Source: Brachionus koreanus | Taxonomy: Eukaryota; Rotifera; Eurotatoria; Ploima; Brachionidae | Reading direction: 5' to 3' | Length of the DNA stretch: 27,355 bases | Assembly: GCA_016987375.1 (NCBI GenBank) | Contig: PJRA01000114.1 | Coordinates: 1,244,447 to 1,271,801 of the forward strand | Position numbers and translations under genes: made by a program | Notes under the pieces: model-generated | Seen by the model: the letters and a program-made list of their open reading frames with translations, nothing else | The model's database searches: none | What the model was told of the DNA's origin: nothing | Shown here: one piece after another, positions 1 to 10,089 of the stretch | How positions within the stretch are numbered: position 1 is the stretch's first letter | Layout of the letters: each line of letters begins with the position of its first letter

Positions 1-195
1 GTGTCTCAGGCCAACGTATCCCCAGAATCTTTCGCAAGCTTCCAGTATGAAAGGTTTTCGGACTTCTTTTATCAGACTCACACACTCCCCAACATTCACT
101 TCCGTACATCAGTGTTGTTTTTACTACAGAGTTGAACAGTTTGAGTTTTGTTTCCTATTTAAAGCTGGTTGATTTCCATGCTGGTCAGAGTCTAG
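1..195 (-). mobile_element. Decayed non-LTR retrotransposon (LINE) 3' coding fragment
   Basis: Read on the minus strand, roughly 145 down to 1, the frame gives KLKLFNSVVKTTLMYGSECW, then a stretch ending LRKILGIRWPET. This is the post-reverse-transcriptase region of many LINEs (the 'LYGSETW ... TFHxKCLRRILxIRWP' signature). The frame continues off the left edge of the window. Upstream of the block it meets an in-frame stop (a TAA in the codon before IGNK), so this is a relic or a 5'-truncated copy rather than an intact element. The LINE clade cannot be fixed from so little sequence. Confidence 0.75.
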
Positions 196-493
196 AAAAG
201 GTAATCTTTTATAATTGATTAGCTTGAAAAATGCTTTCATTAAAAATCTAATTAATAAGAGACAAATAATTAAATAAAATATCGCCAAAAAAAAAATAAT
301 GGTGAAATGAAATTTTGTCTTATTTTTTTAAACATTATTGGAGCTTTTATCTTGAAGCTAGGATTTTAAATTTTAATTATCATGTGCTTAAAAATGTTTT
401 AGATAATTTTTCAAAAAAATATCAGCTATCTAGAAAAAAAAATGTTAACAATAATTTTTTTGAATTTAAATAAAATTTTCAATAAAGTAGCCA
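196..493. other. AT-rich spacer upstream of HPS1
   Basis: No coding potential was seen on either strand. The stretch is poly-A/poly-T rich and must contain the HPS1 promoter and 5' UTR, but no convincing TATA box or initiator stands out from the background. The bases just before the ATG at 494 (AATAAAGTAGCC) contain AG dinucleotides that could serve as a splice or trans-splice acceptor. Nothing here proves it. Confidence 0.4.
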
Positions 494-2962
494 ATGTCGA
501 TTATTAATTCAAAAATATCGCTTCTTTTGTTTGAAACTAAACGAAAATTTCTTATTTATAAAATTCTAACAAGTGAATTAGAGTGTCATCTGATAAACGA
601 ATTTCAAATTTATTTTGACAATGGCAAACTAGAAAATCAAGTTGAGCTTAACGATGACTTAATTTATGAATATTTTGCTCCAATTGTAAATTCGTTTGAG
701 ATAAGCCGAGAGTTAGATTTTAATTTCAATTGTGTTTCTTTGAAAAAGTCGAACTTTTACATCAAATTTCTCCTATACAAAAGCTGTCTTCTATTATCAA
801 TATATCCAGTCCATCAATTGACATCATTCACCCAATCCTCAAATTTAACAAAGAAAATTTTCGGTAATTTTTATTCTAGTTGGTTCTGCAAGTCATTCAT
901 TACTCTGATCAAGTTCAAATTTGGAATTTGCTTTGATGAAAAGTGCTTTCGCGCAAATGATTCAGAAATTAAGGAATTTTTCATCAAATGGTCAAATTTA
1001 TTCTCTATTCATCATTTGTATTTCTTAGAAGCAATAGAAGAAGTTCAGTTGAATGATGATATTAAAAAAAAATTTGATTATTTTATTAAAGATTTTGTTT
1101 CATATTTAACACAAAGCAATACAATATTGGCCGATATGGAACATTTGGACAAAGACTATTCTAAAATTAATGAAGAACTTCTTCTAGGAGATGAGGATAA
1201 AACTCAAAATAAAAATATACAGCTAGAAGATTTTTTTTTGAATCCATCAACAATAAATTTTCACATGATTGTTTCAAATGGCAAAATTTTATTCACCAAA
1301 TACCAACCATCTAAGCTACCATTTGATCCTAGTTCAATTTTTGTTCTTTTATTGGAATCATTATTGTTTCTTGGCACAAATTTTAATGAAGAGCTTGAAT
1401 TAAGAAACCCCAATTTTTCAAATACACCGGACTCGTTTATTTCAGACAATGAACATTATTTAACTGTAAGATCTACATTTGCCTCGGAAAATTCAAATTT
1501 CTTATCATCTACTCCTAAGACACCACAAGATCCAGCTCATAATTTGTCTGAAAATCGAGCTGAAAATGAAAAAATCCAATTTAAAAAAACATCTTGTTTC
1601 CTGAGAAACAAGAATAGATCTCTAGGGTTTTATGATGTTTTTTATTTGAAGTTGAAAGATAATTTGTGTTTGGTATCTGTAAAAGATCGCAGGTATTCAT
1701 GTTATTGTGAATTGATATCAGATTTTGAGAGTCTTTTAGTTGATTTTTTGGGCATTTTAAACAAACAAAAATCATGCAAAATTTCAATCATAACAAAGCA
1801 ATTTTTTACATTTTTTTTCAACAAATTGATAGATTTTTTTGATCAGCTAAAAAACTTGAAAAGTGAAATGAATCCTAAAGAAAACGGTAAATCTAGAAGA
1901 AGAAGTTCAAATTTACTGAGCAAGATTAATCAAAATTTGATAAAACCAAATCTCTCGTTTGATGAAACCATCTTAAATCGTAAGAAAAGTTCAGCAATCA
2001 ATGAGTCAAAGATGCAAAATTTTGACCAAGTTAGAATTAATGGTTTAATTAAAGGTTTGCTAATAAAAATTAATAATTTTAACAACAGTCAACAGTTTAA
2101 AAACTTGACCAGCTCTATTAACACTGGAAGTGAATGCAGCGAAAACGATATTGTATTTCTAGAGAATCAGATAGAAATTATGATCGAAAATTTAGACGAT
2201 TTGTTCTTTGAATTTTTTCTATCCAATTCAGTCACCAATACAGCGAACATTTTTGACAAGAATCAAAAAGAATATTTGAGTACACGATCATTAAAAATTC
2301 TAGAAAATTTAAATTCGATTTATTTGATCTATTTAAATGACTATAAGACCTTTTTGGATGTGAAAATAAAGCGAAATTATCCAATGGCCTATTATTCTTA
2401 TTTATTAAAGGGTTTGGTTCATTTCAGTTTTGTAAACAGAAATACACATAAATGTATAATACCTTGTTTTGACTATATTTTAGATAAGATTGATGAAAAA
2501 AAAATAAATGAATGCTATCGAAAATATTTGCCTATTATATACAAACTCATGCAAAAAAACGACTCAACAAAGTTTTTATTCACTGATGAAAAACTGGGTC
2601 TCAAGGTTAACTATGTCATTTGGCTAACGGATAATGACTTCAATATTTTGCCAATCAATTTCAGTCAGATAAACGAGTTTTACAGGCTAAGTGACGATTC
2701 TAGACTATTGAATGATTCTAGCTATCAAGCTTCCTATTTAGTTAAAAAATATCAGGAAAAAAACGGCTTTTATCAACCTGGAATGACAGATAAAAACTAT
2801 TATGATTTAGTAAAGACAATCAGCTATCCAAATGCACCTAATGAATCAATTACTTGTCATGAATTAATTACTTTACATTCAATTAAAACTTCGGATAAGG
2901 ATATAATGAAAAATTTAACGAGTCTAATGGATTTGACAACAAAAAATTTAATTCAAGAATAG
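494..2962 (+). CDS. HPS1: HPS1 homologue (BLOC-3 Rab GEF subunit), single exon
   Basis: 822-residue protein. By family knowledge HPS1 pairs with HPS4 to form BLOC-3, the guanine nucleotide exchange factor for Rab32/Rab38 in lysosome-related organelle biogenesis. Identification rests on collinear similarity to vertebrate HPS1 (about 700 aa). The N-terminal longin-type region has a 'DxLxxxFAPIVxSF' block near residues 55-70, then a hydrophobic strand KFLLYKSCLLLSIYP. The C-terminal longin-type region has NDYKTFLDVKIKRNYPMAYY followed by KGLVHFSFVNRNTHKCIIP at about 639-657, matching 'PGLVHFIYVDRTTGQMVAP'. The end has ITCHELITLH near 785-794, matching 'VRCYELLALH'. The extra length lies mainly in Ser/Asn/Lys-rich linkers near residues 310-365 and 455-500. 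There is no internal intron, unlike the neighbouring multi-exon genes. The start is the first ATG in frame. Confidence comes mostly from the C-terminal third. Confidence 0.85.
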   Translation: MSIINSKISLLLFETKRKFLIYKILTSELECHLINEFQIYFDNGKLENQVELNDDLIYEYFAPIVNSFEISRELDFNFNCVSLKKSNFYIKFLLYKSCLLLSIYPVHQLTSFTQSSNLTKKIFGNFYSSWFCKSFITLIKFKFGICFDEKCFRANDSEIKEFFIKWSNLFSIHHLYFLEAIEEVQLNDDIKKKFDYFIKDFVSYLTQSNTILADMEHLDKDYSKINEELLLGDEDKTQNKNIQLEDFFLNPSTINFHMIVSNGKILFTKYQPSKLPFDPSSIFVLLLESLLFLGTNFNEELELRNPNFSNTPDSFISDNEHYLTVRSTFASENSNFLSSTPKTPQDPAHNLSENRAENEKIQFKKTSCFLRNKNRSLGFYDVFYLKLKDNLCLVSVKDRRYSCYCELISDFESLLVDFLGILNKQKSCKISIITKQFFTFFFNKLIDFFDQLKNLKSEMNPKENGKSRRRSSNLLSKINQNLIKPNLSFDETILNRKKSSAINESKMQNFDQVRINGLIKGLLIKINNFNNSQQFKNLTSSINTGSECSENDIVFLENQIEIMIENLDDLFFEFFLSNSVTNTANIFDKNQKEYLSTRSLKILENLNSIYLIYLNDYKTFLDVKIKRNYPMAYYSYLLKGLVHFSFVNRNTHKCIIPCFDYILDKIDEKKINECYRKYLPIIYKLMQKNDSTKFLFTDEKLGLKVNYVIWLTDNDFNILPINFSQINEFYRLSDDSRLLNDSSYQASYLVKKYQEKNGFYQPGMTDKNYYDLVKTISYPNAPNESITCHELITLHSIKTSDKDIMKNLTSLMDLTTKNLIQE

Positions 2963-2986
2963 TCTTAGTTGTATTATTTTTTTGTA

Positions 2987-2992
2987 AATAAA
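2987..2992 (+). promoter_or_regulatory. Candidate polyadenylation signal of HPS1
   Basis: AATAAA lies 24 bases after the HPS1 stop codon, inside a T-rich stretch. Position and hexamer fit a polyadenylation signal, but AATAAA is frequent by chance in such AT-rich DNA. Confidence 0.5.
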
Positions 2993-3057
2993 TTATTTTC
3001 AAATTTTGTGAAATTTTAAATCAGATAATTTTTTAAGTTTGTAACCTTAAACGGTAT

Positions 3058-3229
3058 AAAATCTAATCCTTTTTTTTTGGACCTATTCTATCTTAGAGGA
3101 TATCCCATTCATCTTTTCAAGTAACTTTTTTTGAGCAAGATTTTTCCACCCTCAGCGGATTTTAAACACTCAATTCTCTGCTTGCATGACTGACAAGCCG
3201 CTTGGCTATACGGGCTAAAAAATCTAATC
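3058..3229 (-). mobile_element. tRNA-derived SINE-like insertion with target-site duplications
   Basis: On the minus strand the segment begins after GATTAGATTTT (3229-3219). It then shows a tRNA-like head GCCCGTATAGCCAAGCGG, with TAGCCAAGCGG fitting a pol III A box. About 35 bases on is TGTTTAAAATCC, a degenerate B box. An unrelated body follows, then an A-rich tail (run of A at 3079-3070). Immediately after the tail GATTAGATTTT recurs (3068-3058). Flanking 11-base direct repeats, a pol III promoter-like head and an A tail together are the hallmarks of a SINE moved by LINE machinery. No second copy was seen in this window. The total is about 150 bases without the repeats. A tRNA pseudogene retroposon is the main alternative. 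Confidence 0.6.
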
Positions 3230-3721
3230 TAATACGATAAAAAAATAGAAAGGATTAAATAAAAAGTAAAAAGAGAGAAATTTTGCAATTAGGATGAATA
3301 GACAAACAAATGATCAAACCTTTTCATCCTATTACCATATTGTTTTTATCGAAATTTAAAAAGATTTCGACAAGAAATGGTATCGTTGACTCCTATTTAA
3401 TATAGATTTATCTCAATAAGCATAAAAGAAATAAATTTAAGGTCAGTAAGACATCTTAGAAAAATGGGTGAACAAATGAAGATCTAAGGAGAGGGTAAAG
3501 TTGAGAGCAAAATTTTTTGTAGCAGAGAAATTTAAAAAATTTAATTTGTAAATTTTCAAAATTCTTAATTTAAATAATTTAAAAAAAAAATTTTTTAATT
3601 TAGAAACAAGTATATTTAATTTTACACAAGCATACAAGACAAAAATATTTGGTATATTTATTATATTCTAAATTAAATTCAAATTTAAAAAAAATAAAAA
3701 ATCGATTAAGTTTTAAAAAAA
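3230..3721. other. AT-rich spacer between the SINE and NDC1
   Basis: No gene seen. Open frames here are Lys/Phe/Leu/Asn low-complexity products of AT richness. The stretch 3430-3510 is somewhat purine-rich. The NDC1 promoter should lie here. Confidence 0.4.
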
Positions 3722-6090
3722 ATGGTAGAAAGTCGAACAAAAAACTATGCAGGAAATTTTCATTCAGAGGTTGTTTAATTTAAATAAAATTAATATTAAA
3801 GGTTCATTAAAAAGTCTGTTAGAAAATTTAATTGCTGCAATTCTTTAAATAGTTGAACCTTTAAAGAAAAGAATTAAAAATTTTATTTTAATCATTAATC
3901 ATTCTTTTTAAAGGTTATAAGATGGAGGCAACTAGCAGCAAAAATTTGGTCTTCAATTACTATAGTTTCTTTAATTTTGGCACACTCGATAACCGCTAAT
4001 TATGACTTTTTCAATAATTTTTCTGGGATATTTACGGCATTATTCGAAAATCTGTTCTCTATCCAATTTTGGTATCGATCTGCAATGGTTCTGCTGGTTT
4101 ATTGGATCACTTTTGGCTTTTACGACAAACTATTCAGAGGTTTAAAAGAAACCTTTTCAATTTCAAACTAAAACTACTTTTTTTTTCAGTATCACATAAA
4201 GTGTACTCGAATAATTTCGAAAAATTAATTCAAATAGTCTATTCACTCGAAATGGCTTGTGTTGTCACAAACTTTATTACAGCAATAGTAACATGTGCAT
4301 TATTCCTTCAATTCTATGAAAATAAACAGTATTTGTTTTAAATAGTAAATTTTTTAGAATAAAATTTTCAATTTTAGGTATTATTACAATTTTGTAGTTT
4401 TGTTCTGCGGGTTTAATGCCCTCATACATTGGTTAAAATTCATCTTTAGTGGAAATTATTTGCTCAATTGGCCCATGATTGATGTAATTTAATTAATAAA
4501 AGGATAAAATTGTTTTATATTTTCTTTATTGGTACAGCAAACAAAATACATACGTCTTAAATCTAGAGTTTATAAGATGGCTTTATCTGTTTTTAAATCA
4601 ACATTCAAAAACATATTATTATGGTCAATTATTTACTCAATTATAGGTATATTTAAAAAAAAAAATGAATGTTGAATTTAAAAAAATTTTTTTAGAATTA
4701 GGAGCCAACAATACAGTGTATTCTGACGATGAGTATAATTTTCATTTTTTTTAAAATTTTTATTTAATATAAAAAAAAGAAATATTCAACTAGATTTTCT
4801 TTCGAGCGTAATAGTAGCTGTCAAAATATCCTTCACTATAAATTTTACTTTTGAGATTAGTTGGAACATATATGAAATTTACATGACTGAAGTATATTTA
4901 AATTAAAAAAAAAAGAAATTATTTCATATTCAGCTATCATAAAAATAAAGATGTATCATTTTAATATTAATCCATTCGATGCGTCAGATCTTCCTTTAGC
5001 GGCTGCAATGTCTTTAAATTCTCATTCCTATATTCAAGTATTTTTTTAATTAAAATAAAGAGAAAAAAAGCTGATAATAGCATTTAGACTTTGTCTTTGA
5101 TTGACTTTTGTGATTTATCAATTAATTCCAAGTCCAGACGCTCTCAACTTTTTAGTCTTAATTTTAGTAAATATATCAAAATTAATTTACAAAATAAGAT
5201 TCATTTACAAAATTCATTTAGATAATCAACCCATCAATTGGACAAAAGTCTCAAATGAAGCTTTAAACGTAATAAAAGATTTTATGGAAGCTTTTAAATT
5301 TGATGATATGCTGCATGGATCGAATGATAAAGCAATCGTTTCTGAATCAAATGTTTACCAAAGAGCTACAATTTTGTCTCCAAAGCGCGATTTTACATCT
5401 TCAAACAATTCACCATTTAAATCGCCAATACGCAAAGCACATTTAAATGAAACATACGATGTACCGGTTCGATCACCTGTTAGCTATAAAAAAAAACTAC
5501 CTAATGAAACTAGCTCTTTTGCATCTAAATTGGCAAAATCTGTAAAATTGAATTAAAAATTTTTATTTTAACTTTTAGAATCTAATTTTTTTTAATTAGA
5601 TAATCGAAAAACTAAAAAATCAGAAATATTTTAGCATGGTTTACAAAGAGAACAAAAATTATAAGACTCAGCAATTGTTTTTGGATTCTATTTTGGTCAT
5701 ATCTGCTCTAAAAGGTCTAAGCAATCTGGCTATGACTTCCTTAAAAGAAGATGAATACGGAATTGTTCAGCAAAATTTGGCTGATATTATTACAACTTTC
5801 ATTGATTTGCAAAAAGTGGTCGAAAAGTTCAACCAAACTGGACACGGATGCACTATTTCATTTCGAGTTTTGCAAAATAGTCATTCCGATCAAATTGACT
5901 TATTAATACAAAAACTCATTTTTATTTTAAATGAATCAATTTATAAGATAACTCACACATTTGGAACTTCACTCAAGTAATTTTCTTTTAATCCTTTATT
6001 AAATATTACATATCTTTTTTTTTTTCAAGATCTTTGTCTTTAAATGACGAAGTAGCAGCTAGATTAGAAAGATATCGTTTTCATCAATAA
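3722..6090 (+). CDS. NDC1: NDC1 transmembrane nucleoporin, 12 exons
   Basis: NDC1 anchors the nuclear pore complex in the pore membrane and helps insert new pores. The model is join(3722..3769, 3914..4139, 4190..4328, 4378..4483, 4538..4646, 4697..4733, 4780..4891, 4951..5037, 5088..5166, 5222..5541, 5600..5976, 6030..6090), giving 566 aa. All junctions are GT-AG and in phase. The N-terminal half has several hydrophobic segments (for example AKIWSSITIVSLILA and MVLLVYWITFGFY) and the block NYLLNWPMIDQTKYIRLKSR, which matches 'NYLPFPIIQQYKFLRFRR'. Then come SRRSQLFSLN and INWTKVSNEALNVI (family 'HNWTAISRECLNLL'), and a Ser/Pro-rich linker with SPF and SPIRK. The soluble C-terminal domain has ISALKGLSNLAMTSLKEDEY and IYKITHTFGTSL, matching 'IYRITTTFGEHL'. 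Exon 1 (MVESRTKNYAGNFHSE) is the least certain. The small exons 6 and 8 are supported by family similarity of the joined product. Confidence 0.87.
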
Positions 6091-6619
6091 AATATTCATT
6101 CCGCAATTATTTAAATAAACAAATTTAAAAAGTTGTAATTTATTGACAAAATCTTAAAAAACTAATAAAATAAATCATCAAACTTAATTATAATTTTTTT
6201 AAACACTTTTGAATTATGATACTCAACAAATATTCAAAAAAACGCCATTATTTACAGTTTTAAAATTAAACTTTTTATCCAAGAATTATTATTGAATAAA
6301 ATTTTTTAATTTAATCAAAAAATGATCAAATTTAATGAAACATTGTTTTGATCAGTGAAATACTACCTCGAACAAGTTGAGATGAGCCATAAGACTGCTG
6401 TAATTCTTTGTGATCACAATAGTTTCTGTATCATAAACCATTCATCAAGCCTTGCTTTGAAAGAGTTTGTTTACAATTTAACTTTTTAAATTAAGAGCTC
6501 CATTATAATTTTATCATAGAACCCACTTTAAAAATTAAAAAACTATAAGTATAAATAATTAATAATATTCAAGTAAATGTTTTCACAAAATACCTGATTT
6601 TTGGAGACTTGCAAACGAA
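6091..6619. other. AT-rich spacer after NDC1
   Basis: No gene seen. The part from about 6340 to 6480 is less AT-rich and precedes the LINE relic. It may be further degraded LINE sequence, but I could not align it to a reverse transcriptase motif. Confidence 0.3.
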
Positions 6620-7460
6620 AGAACTCTGAAAGTCTTGTTTTATTGACTCATAAAATATCTTTAGGCAATCAACTGGATGTACTCTATACAAGTTTCTCTA
6701 AAGCTTTCAAAATCAAGGGCTTCAAAATGATTATATTTTGAATGATTTAGCCAATGGAAAAACTCATCTTGTCTCAAGATCCCGGATTCAGAAAGACTTA
6801 GGAATCTGGATTCAAAACGATTTAAAATGGCATTCTCAAGTTTGCTCAGCAGCCTCAAAAGGCAATAGAATACTTGGTCAAGTTCTTCATGGTATTAAAT
6901 TTCGGACACAGATGCTCATTAAATTACTTTATACAAGTCTTGTTAGGCCTCACTTGTTGTCCATATCTAGAGAAAGATAAAATAATTCTGGAAGCTGCTC
7001 AACGAAGAGCTACTCGTGCTGTCTCCAATTTTAAAGATATAAACTACAACGATAGACTAAAGACTCTAAACCTGACGAATTTAACCGAACGGCGAATGAG
7101 AGGTGACTTAGTTCAAATGTTTAAAGTTAAAAGAAATATTGATCACGTCAAATGACAATCTCCACTCACTTTTTCAAGCGAAATTACAAGAGATCATCAA
7201 TACAAAATTAAAAGAGAAATAATCAAAAATTATGCCCAAAGATACCACTTCTTCACAAACGGTGTAGTAAATGGCTGGAATAAGTTGGGAGTGGATGCAT
7301 TGGAAGCTCAATCTAGCGATATCTCTTATTTTAGATAAAACAATGGATCCTTATTAAGATGATCCATATGAAGGAAAATTTAGTAAGCTTTTGAGCAAGA
7401 ACTGCTCTGTAGTTTAAATCATAGATTTTTTTTTTAAAATAAAATAAATAAAATTATTTT
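6620..7460 (+). mobile_element. Collapsed LINE (non-LTR retrotransposon) with 3' UTR and tail
   Basis: About 6670-6715 reads GNQLDVLYTSFSKAF, the reverse transcriptase motif A block ('LDVIYTDFSKAFDKV') with the catalytic Asp replaced by Ser. After a few dozen bases the frame jumps to ANGKTHLVSRSRIQKDLGIW and IKLLYTSLVRPHL (6738-6955), the post-thumb region. The segment that would hold the YADD motif is missing, so the element carries an internal deletion. A frameshift near 6960-6980 moves to ILEAAQRRATRAVSNFKDIN and RRMRGDLVQMFKV (to 7152). A stop follows, then YHFFTNGVVNGWNKLGVDAL to about 7310. The 3' UTR has a 7-bp hairpin (7343-7367) and ends in an (AAATA)-type tail near 7430-7457. The family resembles CR1/Jockey-type LINEs. 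The element is inactive. Confidence 0.8.
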
Positions 7461-7708
7461 TGACGAGATCTAAAGCATTAAAACTTTGAAAATTAAATAA
7501 GTATATTTAATAAGGTTAATTTTGAAGATAATGACATGATTTAAATGGCAAATTAGAAATATTTTTTATAAAAATCTAAACAATAATGCCAAAATAAACA
7601 AGCCAGAATCAATTATTTATTTTTGAAAACATATAATTAATCGATTTAAACGAATTAAAAATTTATTTAAAATAATTAAAATAATAATTTTCTAATTATA
7701 AAAACAAT
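7461..7708. other. AT-rich spacer, 3' flank of GCLC
   Basis: No gene seen. As 3' flank of the minus-strand GCLC gene it should hold the polyadenylation signal. Several TTTATT hexamers (AATAAA on the minus strand) occur, for example near 7660. Confidence 0.3.
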
Positions 7709-9615
7709 TTAAATAGTCGATTTTGTTTCATATTGATTTAGTAGTTCAGGACATTTAATTTGGCCAGTCGATATCAAATAGATTCTCCACATAAGATCAT
7801 AGTTTATTTGTTCATTTATTCTAGAATCTTTTCTATATTCAGGATGTGAGCGAACAAATTTCCTGATCCAAGCAGCTGTAGTCATTAATTTTCCACAAGC
7901 TCTTTCTTCAATGAAATGCAAATATTGCTTAATTGTGCATTGTGTATCAACATCTACATCCATATTACTTAAATACTCATTTATAATGTGTATAAAACCA
8001 GGAAACTGATCGTTTCCATTTACAATTTCATTTACACTCATCTCAACTAGTTCACATTCCGCTTCATTATCAGTTTGTATATTTTTTCTGAAATAAAATT
8101 TTTCATTTAGACAAGCATCTTTTTTCTGAGAAGTTTCCATATTTTGATCAACTTTAGACAAAGGCATAATGAGATTAAGCTTAAATGATAAAATTGCTCT
8201 GGTTATAAGTACGATAAATGTTACTAGAGCCGCATTTTCAAAGTCAGTGATTTGAACTTCAGTAGGACGAAATTCAACTCTCCATCCAATTGAGGAATTT
8301 ATTGGCGGCGGCTTAAATCTCATATTCTGCCAATTTGTTGATTGTATATTCTCAAAATGATCTGTTTCTTCATCATCATTGATATTTAATTTTTCTTCAA
8401 AAACAACCAAAGGATCTCTAATAAATAAATGAGCTATATGTTTTGCCAAAGATTCATCAACACCGTTTTGTATTAAATCTTGAAATAACTCTTCATCTTT
8501 GGTCAATGGCAAATCATTGTACTTTTGATTTTCTTCACATAAATAGCTGTCTATGTTTCCATATCGAGATTTGTTAATAACAAATCGATTTTCTTTAAGT
8601 GGCTCTAAGCCCATTTCCTCCAGTGTTCTATCATCACAAGAAGCACTAATTATATTCCATCGGCAATCAATATCACTCAAATAGCCTCTCCAAATTGGAC
8701 TTGAAGCGCTTAAAGCCAGCATAATGGGCGTCAAAGGGGTCAATTGATCATATAAATGCCTTGCTTCCTCCAAACTTTGAGCTTGGAAAGTCATTTGCAA
8801 GCAGGAACAGCCCATTCCAAAGCCCATCTAGGAAAATTTTTTTTTTCAACAAATAAAAAATAAAGAATTTAGCTTACAGCATCCAAATATATTTGGTCTG
8901 GTTTAGAGGCTAATTTTGATTCTGAATCTGGTTTGGAGTCATCACCGTACTGATCTAAATCCTCGATGAAAGGTCTTGGAGTATTTTCATCAATAAATAG
9001 TGGAACATTAATGACCACTTTTCTGTTTCGTCTCTCTCTTATATTTTTGGTCAAACAATGAAAGCGCGGATGTCCGGCATAAATGGCTTGGTCGCAATAG
9101 AAAAGAGAGGTCGATATTCCTCGGCCCGGTGTAGGCAAATAATTTGGGAATGTAAAATTTGCACATCCGAGCCATGGAAAAGCTGTGATGCACAATATGT
9201 ATTCGTCTTCTCCTAAAAGTTCTTGTACTTGTTTTCGTCTCAATTTCATATTTGCTTCTACTCGATTAAAGCAGCTGGTTTTGTGTTGATAAGGAGCGCC
9301 TGGTGTAGCCTCGACCATATAATTAGCGTATTCTGGACGCCACAGAGTTAAACATTTTTCGCCGCGGTTTTCTGGTCCTTGCAAAGTCGGTAGAATTTCC
9401 TCTGCTTTGAGAAGAAGATAACACCTTTTGTTCTTGTGGTCAAATTTGACCAAAGTAAACTCGACTTCGTCTCCCCATTTCAAGCAATCATTTTTACGAT
9501 CTTTGATTTTGCGGTGAATATTACAAAATTGCTTGACACCGCGCTTTCTAATTTCGTCAGCATATATTTTTGTATTCTTCCAGTCAAATGGTGTGCCAAG
9601 AGAAAGAAGACCCAT
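7709..9615 (-). CDS. GCLC: Glutamate-cysteine ligase catalytic subunit, two exons
   Basis: Catalyses ATP-dependent joining of glutamate and cysteine to gamma-glutamylcysteine, the rate-limiting step of glutathione synthesis in the cytosol. The model is complement(join(7709..8827, 8878..9615)), 618 aa against 637 in human. The 50-base intron has GTAAGC and CCTAG ends. Family blocks in order: MGLLSLGTPFDW at the start, LKWGDEVEFTLVKFDH, TLWRPEYANYMVEATPG, VEANMKLRRK, KVVINVPLF, then across the junction YLDA/MGFGMGCSCLQMTFQA, SDIDCRWNIISASCDDRT, HVAHLFIRDPL-like AHLFIRDPLVVFEEK, NIQSTNWQNMRFKPPPINS, and WRVEFRPTEVQITDFENAA. Cys255 corresponds to human Cys249. The preceding Cys248 is Ser here, with an extra Cys two positions earlier. 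The start is placed at the conserved MGLL Met. An in-frame ATG at 9750 would add 45 Lys-rich residues and is probably 5' UTR. Confidence 0.95.
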
Positions 9616-10089
9616 ATTAAACTCTAGTTTTTTCTGTTTTTTTTTTGTTTCTCTAAATATTTTAATAAATTTTTTGGTTTTTAAATATGTGTTTAAGTAA
9701 TTTATTATTCTAAATTTTGATTTAATTCTTTTTAAAAAATTCGGTTTCATTTTTTAGCACTAAATTCATAGATTTTTATATTTTTATAGTGAACTTTAAA
9801 ATTCCATTATCACTATTAATTCACGAAAATTCAATGATAATTTTTTTCCTAAAAATTAGAACTTAGTTACATTTAAATATTGGAATTCCAGAATCTAATT
9901 CAAAATCTAATTTTGGCAAAATTCAATGCATATATAGTTTAGAAATTTCACATCATGTATTTGATTTGTCCTTAGAAAAATAAATGTGCTAAGTCATACT
10001 TAAGACTACCTAAAAATGCCTTTATTTTCAATATTAAAAAATAAAGTTTTTGAGCATTTTAAAAGTTTGTTGTTTTTTACTTTGAAAGC

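Noticed and set aside
1261..1787. Minus-strand open frames of 62 and 68 codons inside HPS1
   Set aside because: They lie antisense to the well-supported HPS1 frame, and their products show no family resemblance.
3443..3637. 64-codon minus-strand frame between the SINE and NDC1
   Set aside because: Lys/Phe/Leu/Asn low-complexity product expected from AT-rich DNA, with no recognisable motif.
5081..5556. Reading NDC1 exon 9-10 as one long exon in the frame from 5101
   Set aside because: That frame gives no family similarity before residue INWTK. Starting exon 9 at 5088 and splicing out 5167-5221 restores the conserved SRRSQLFSL and INWTKVSNEAL blocks in phase.
9436..9627. 63-codon plus-strand frame opposite GCLC exon 1
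   Set aside because: Antisense shadow of a highly conserved coding exon.
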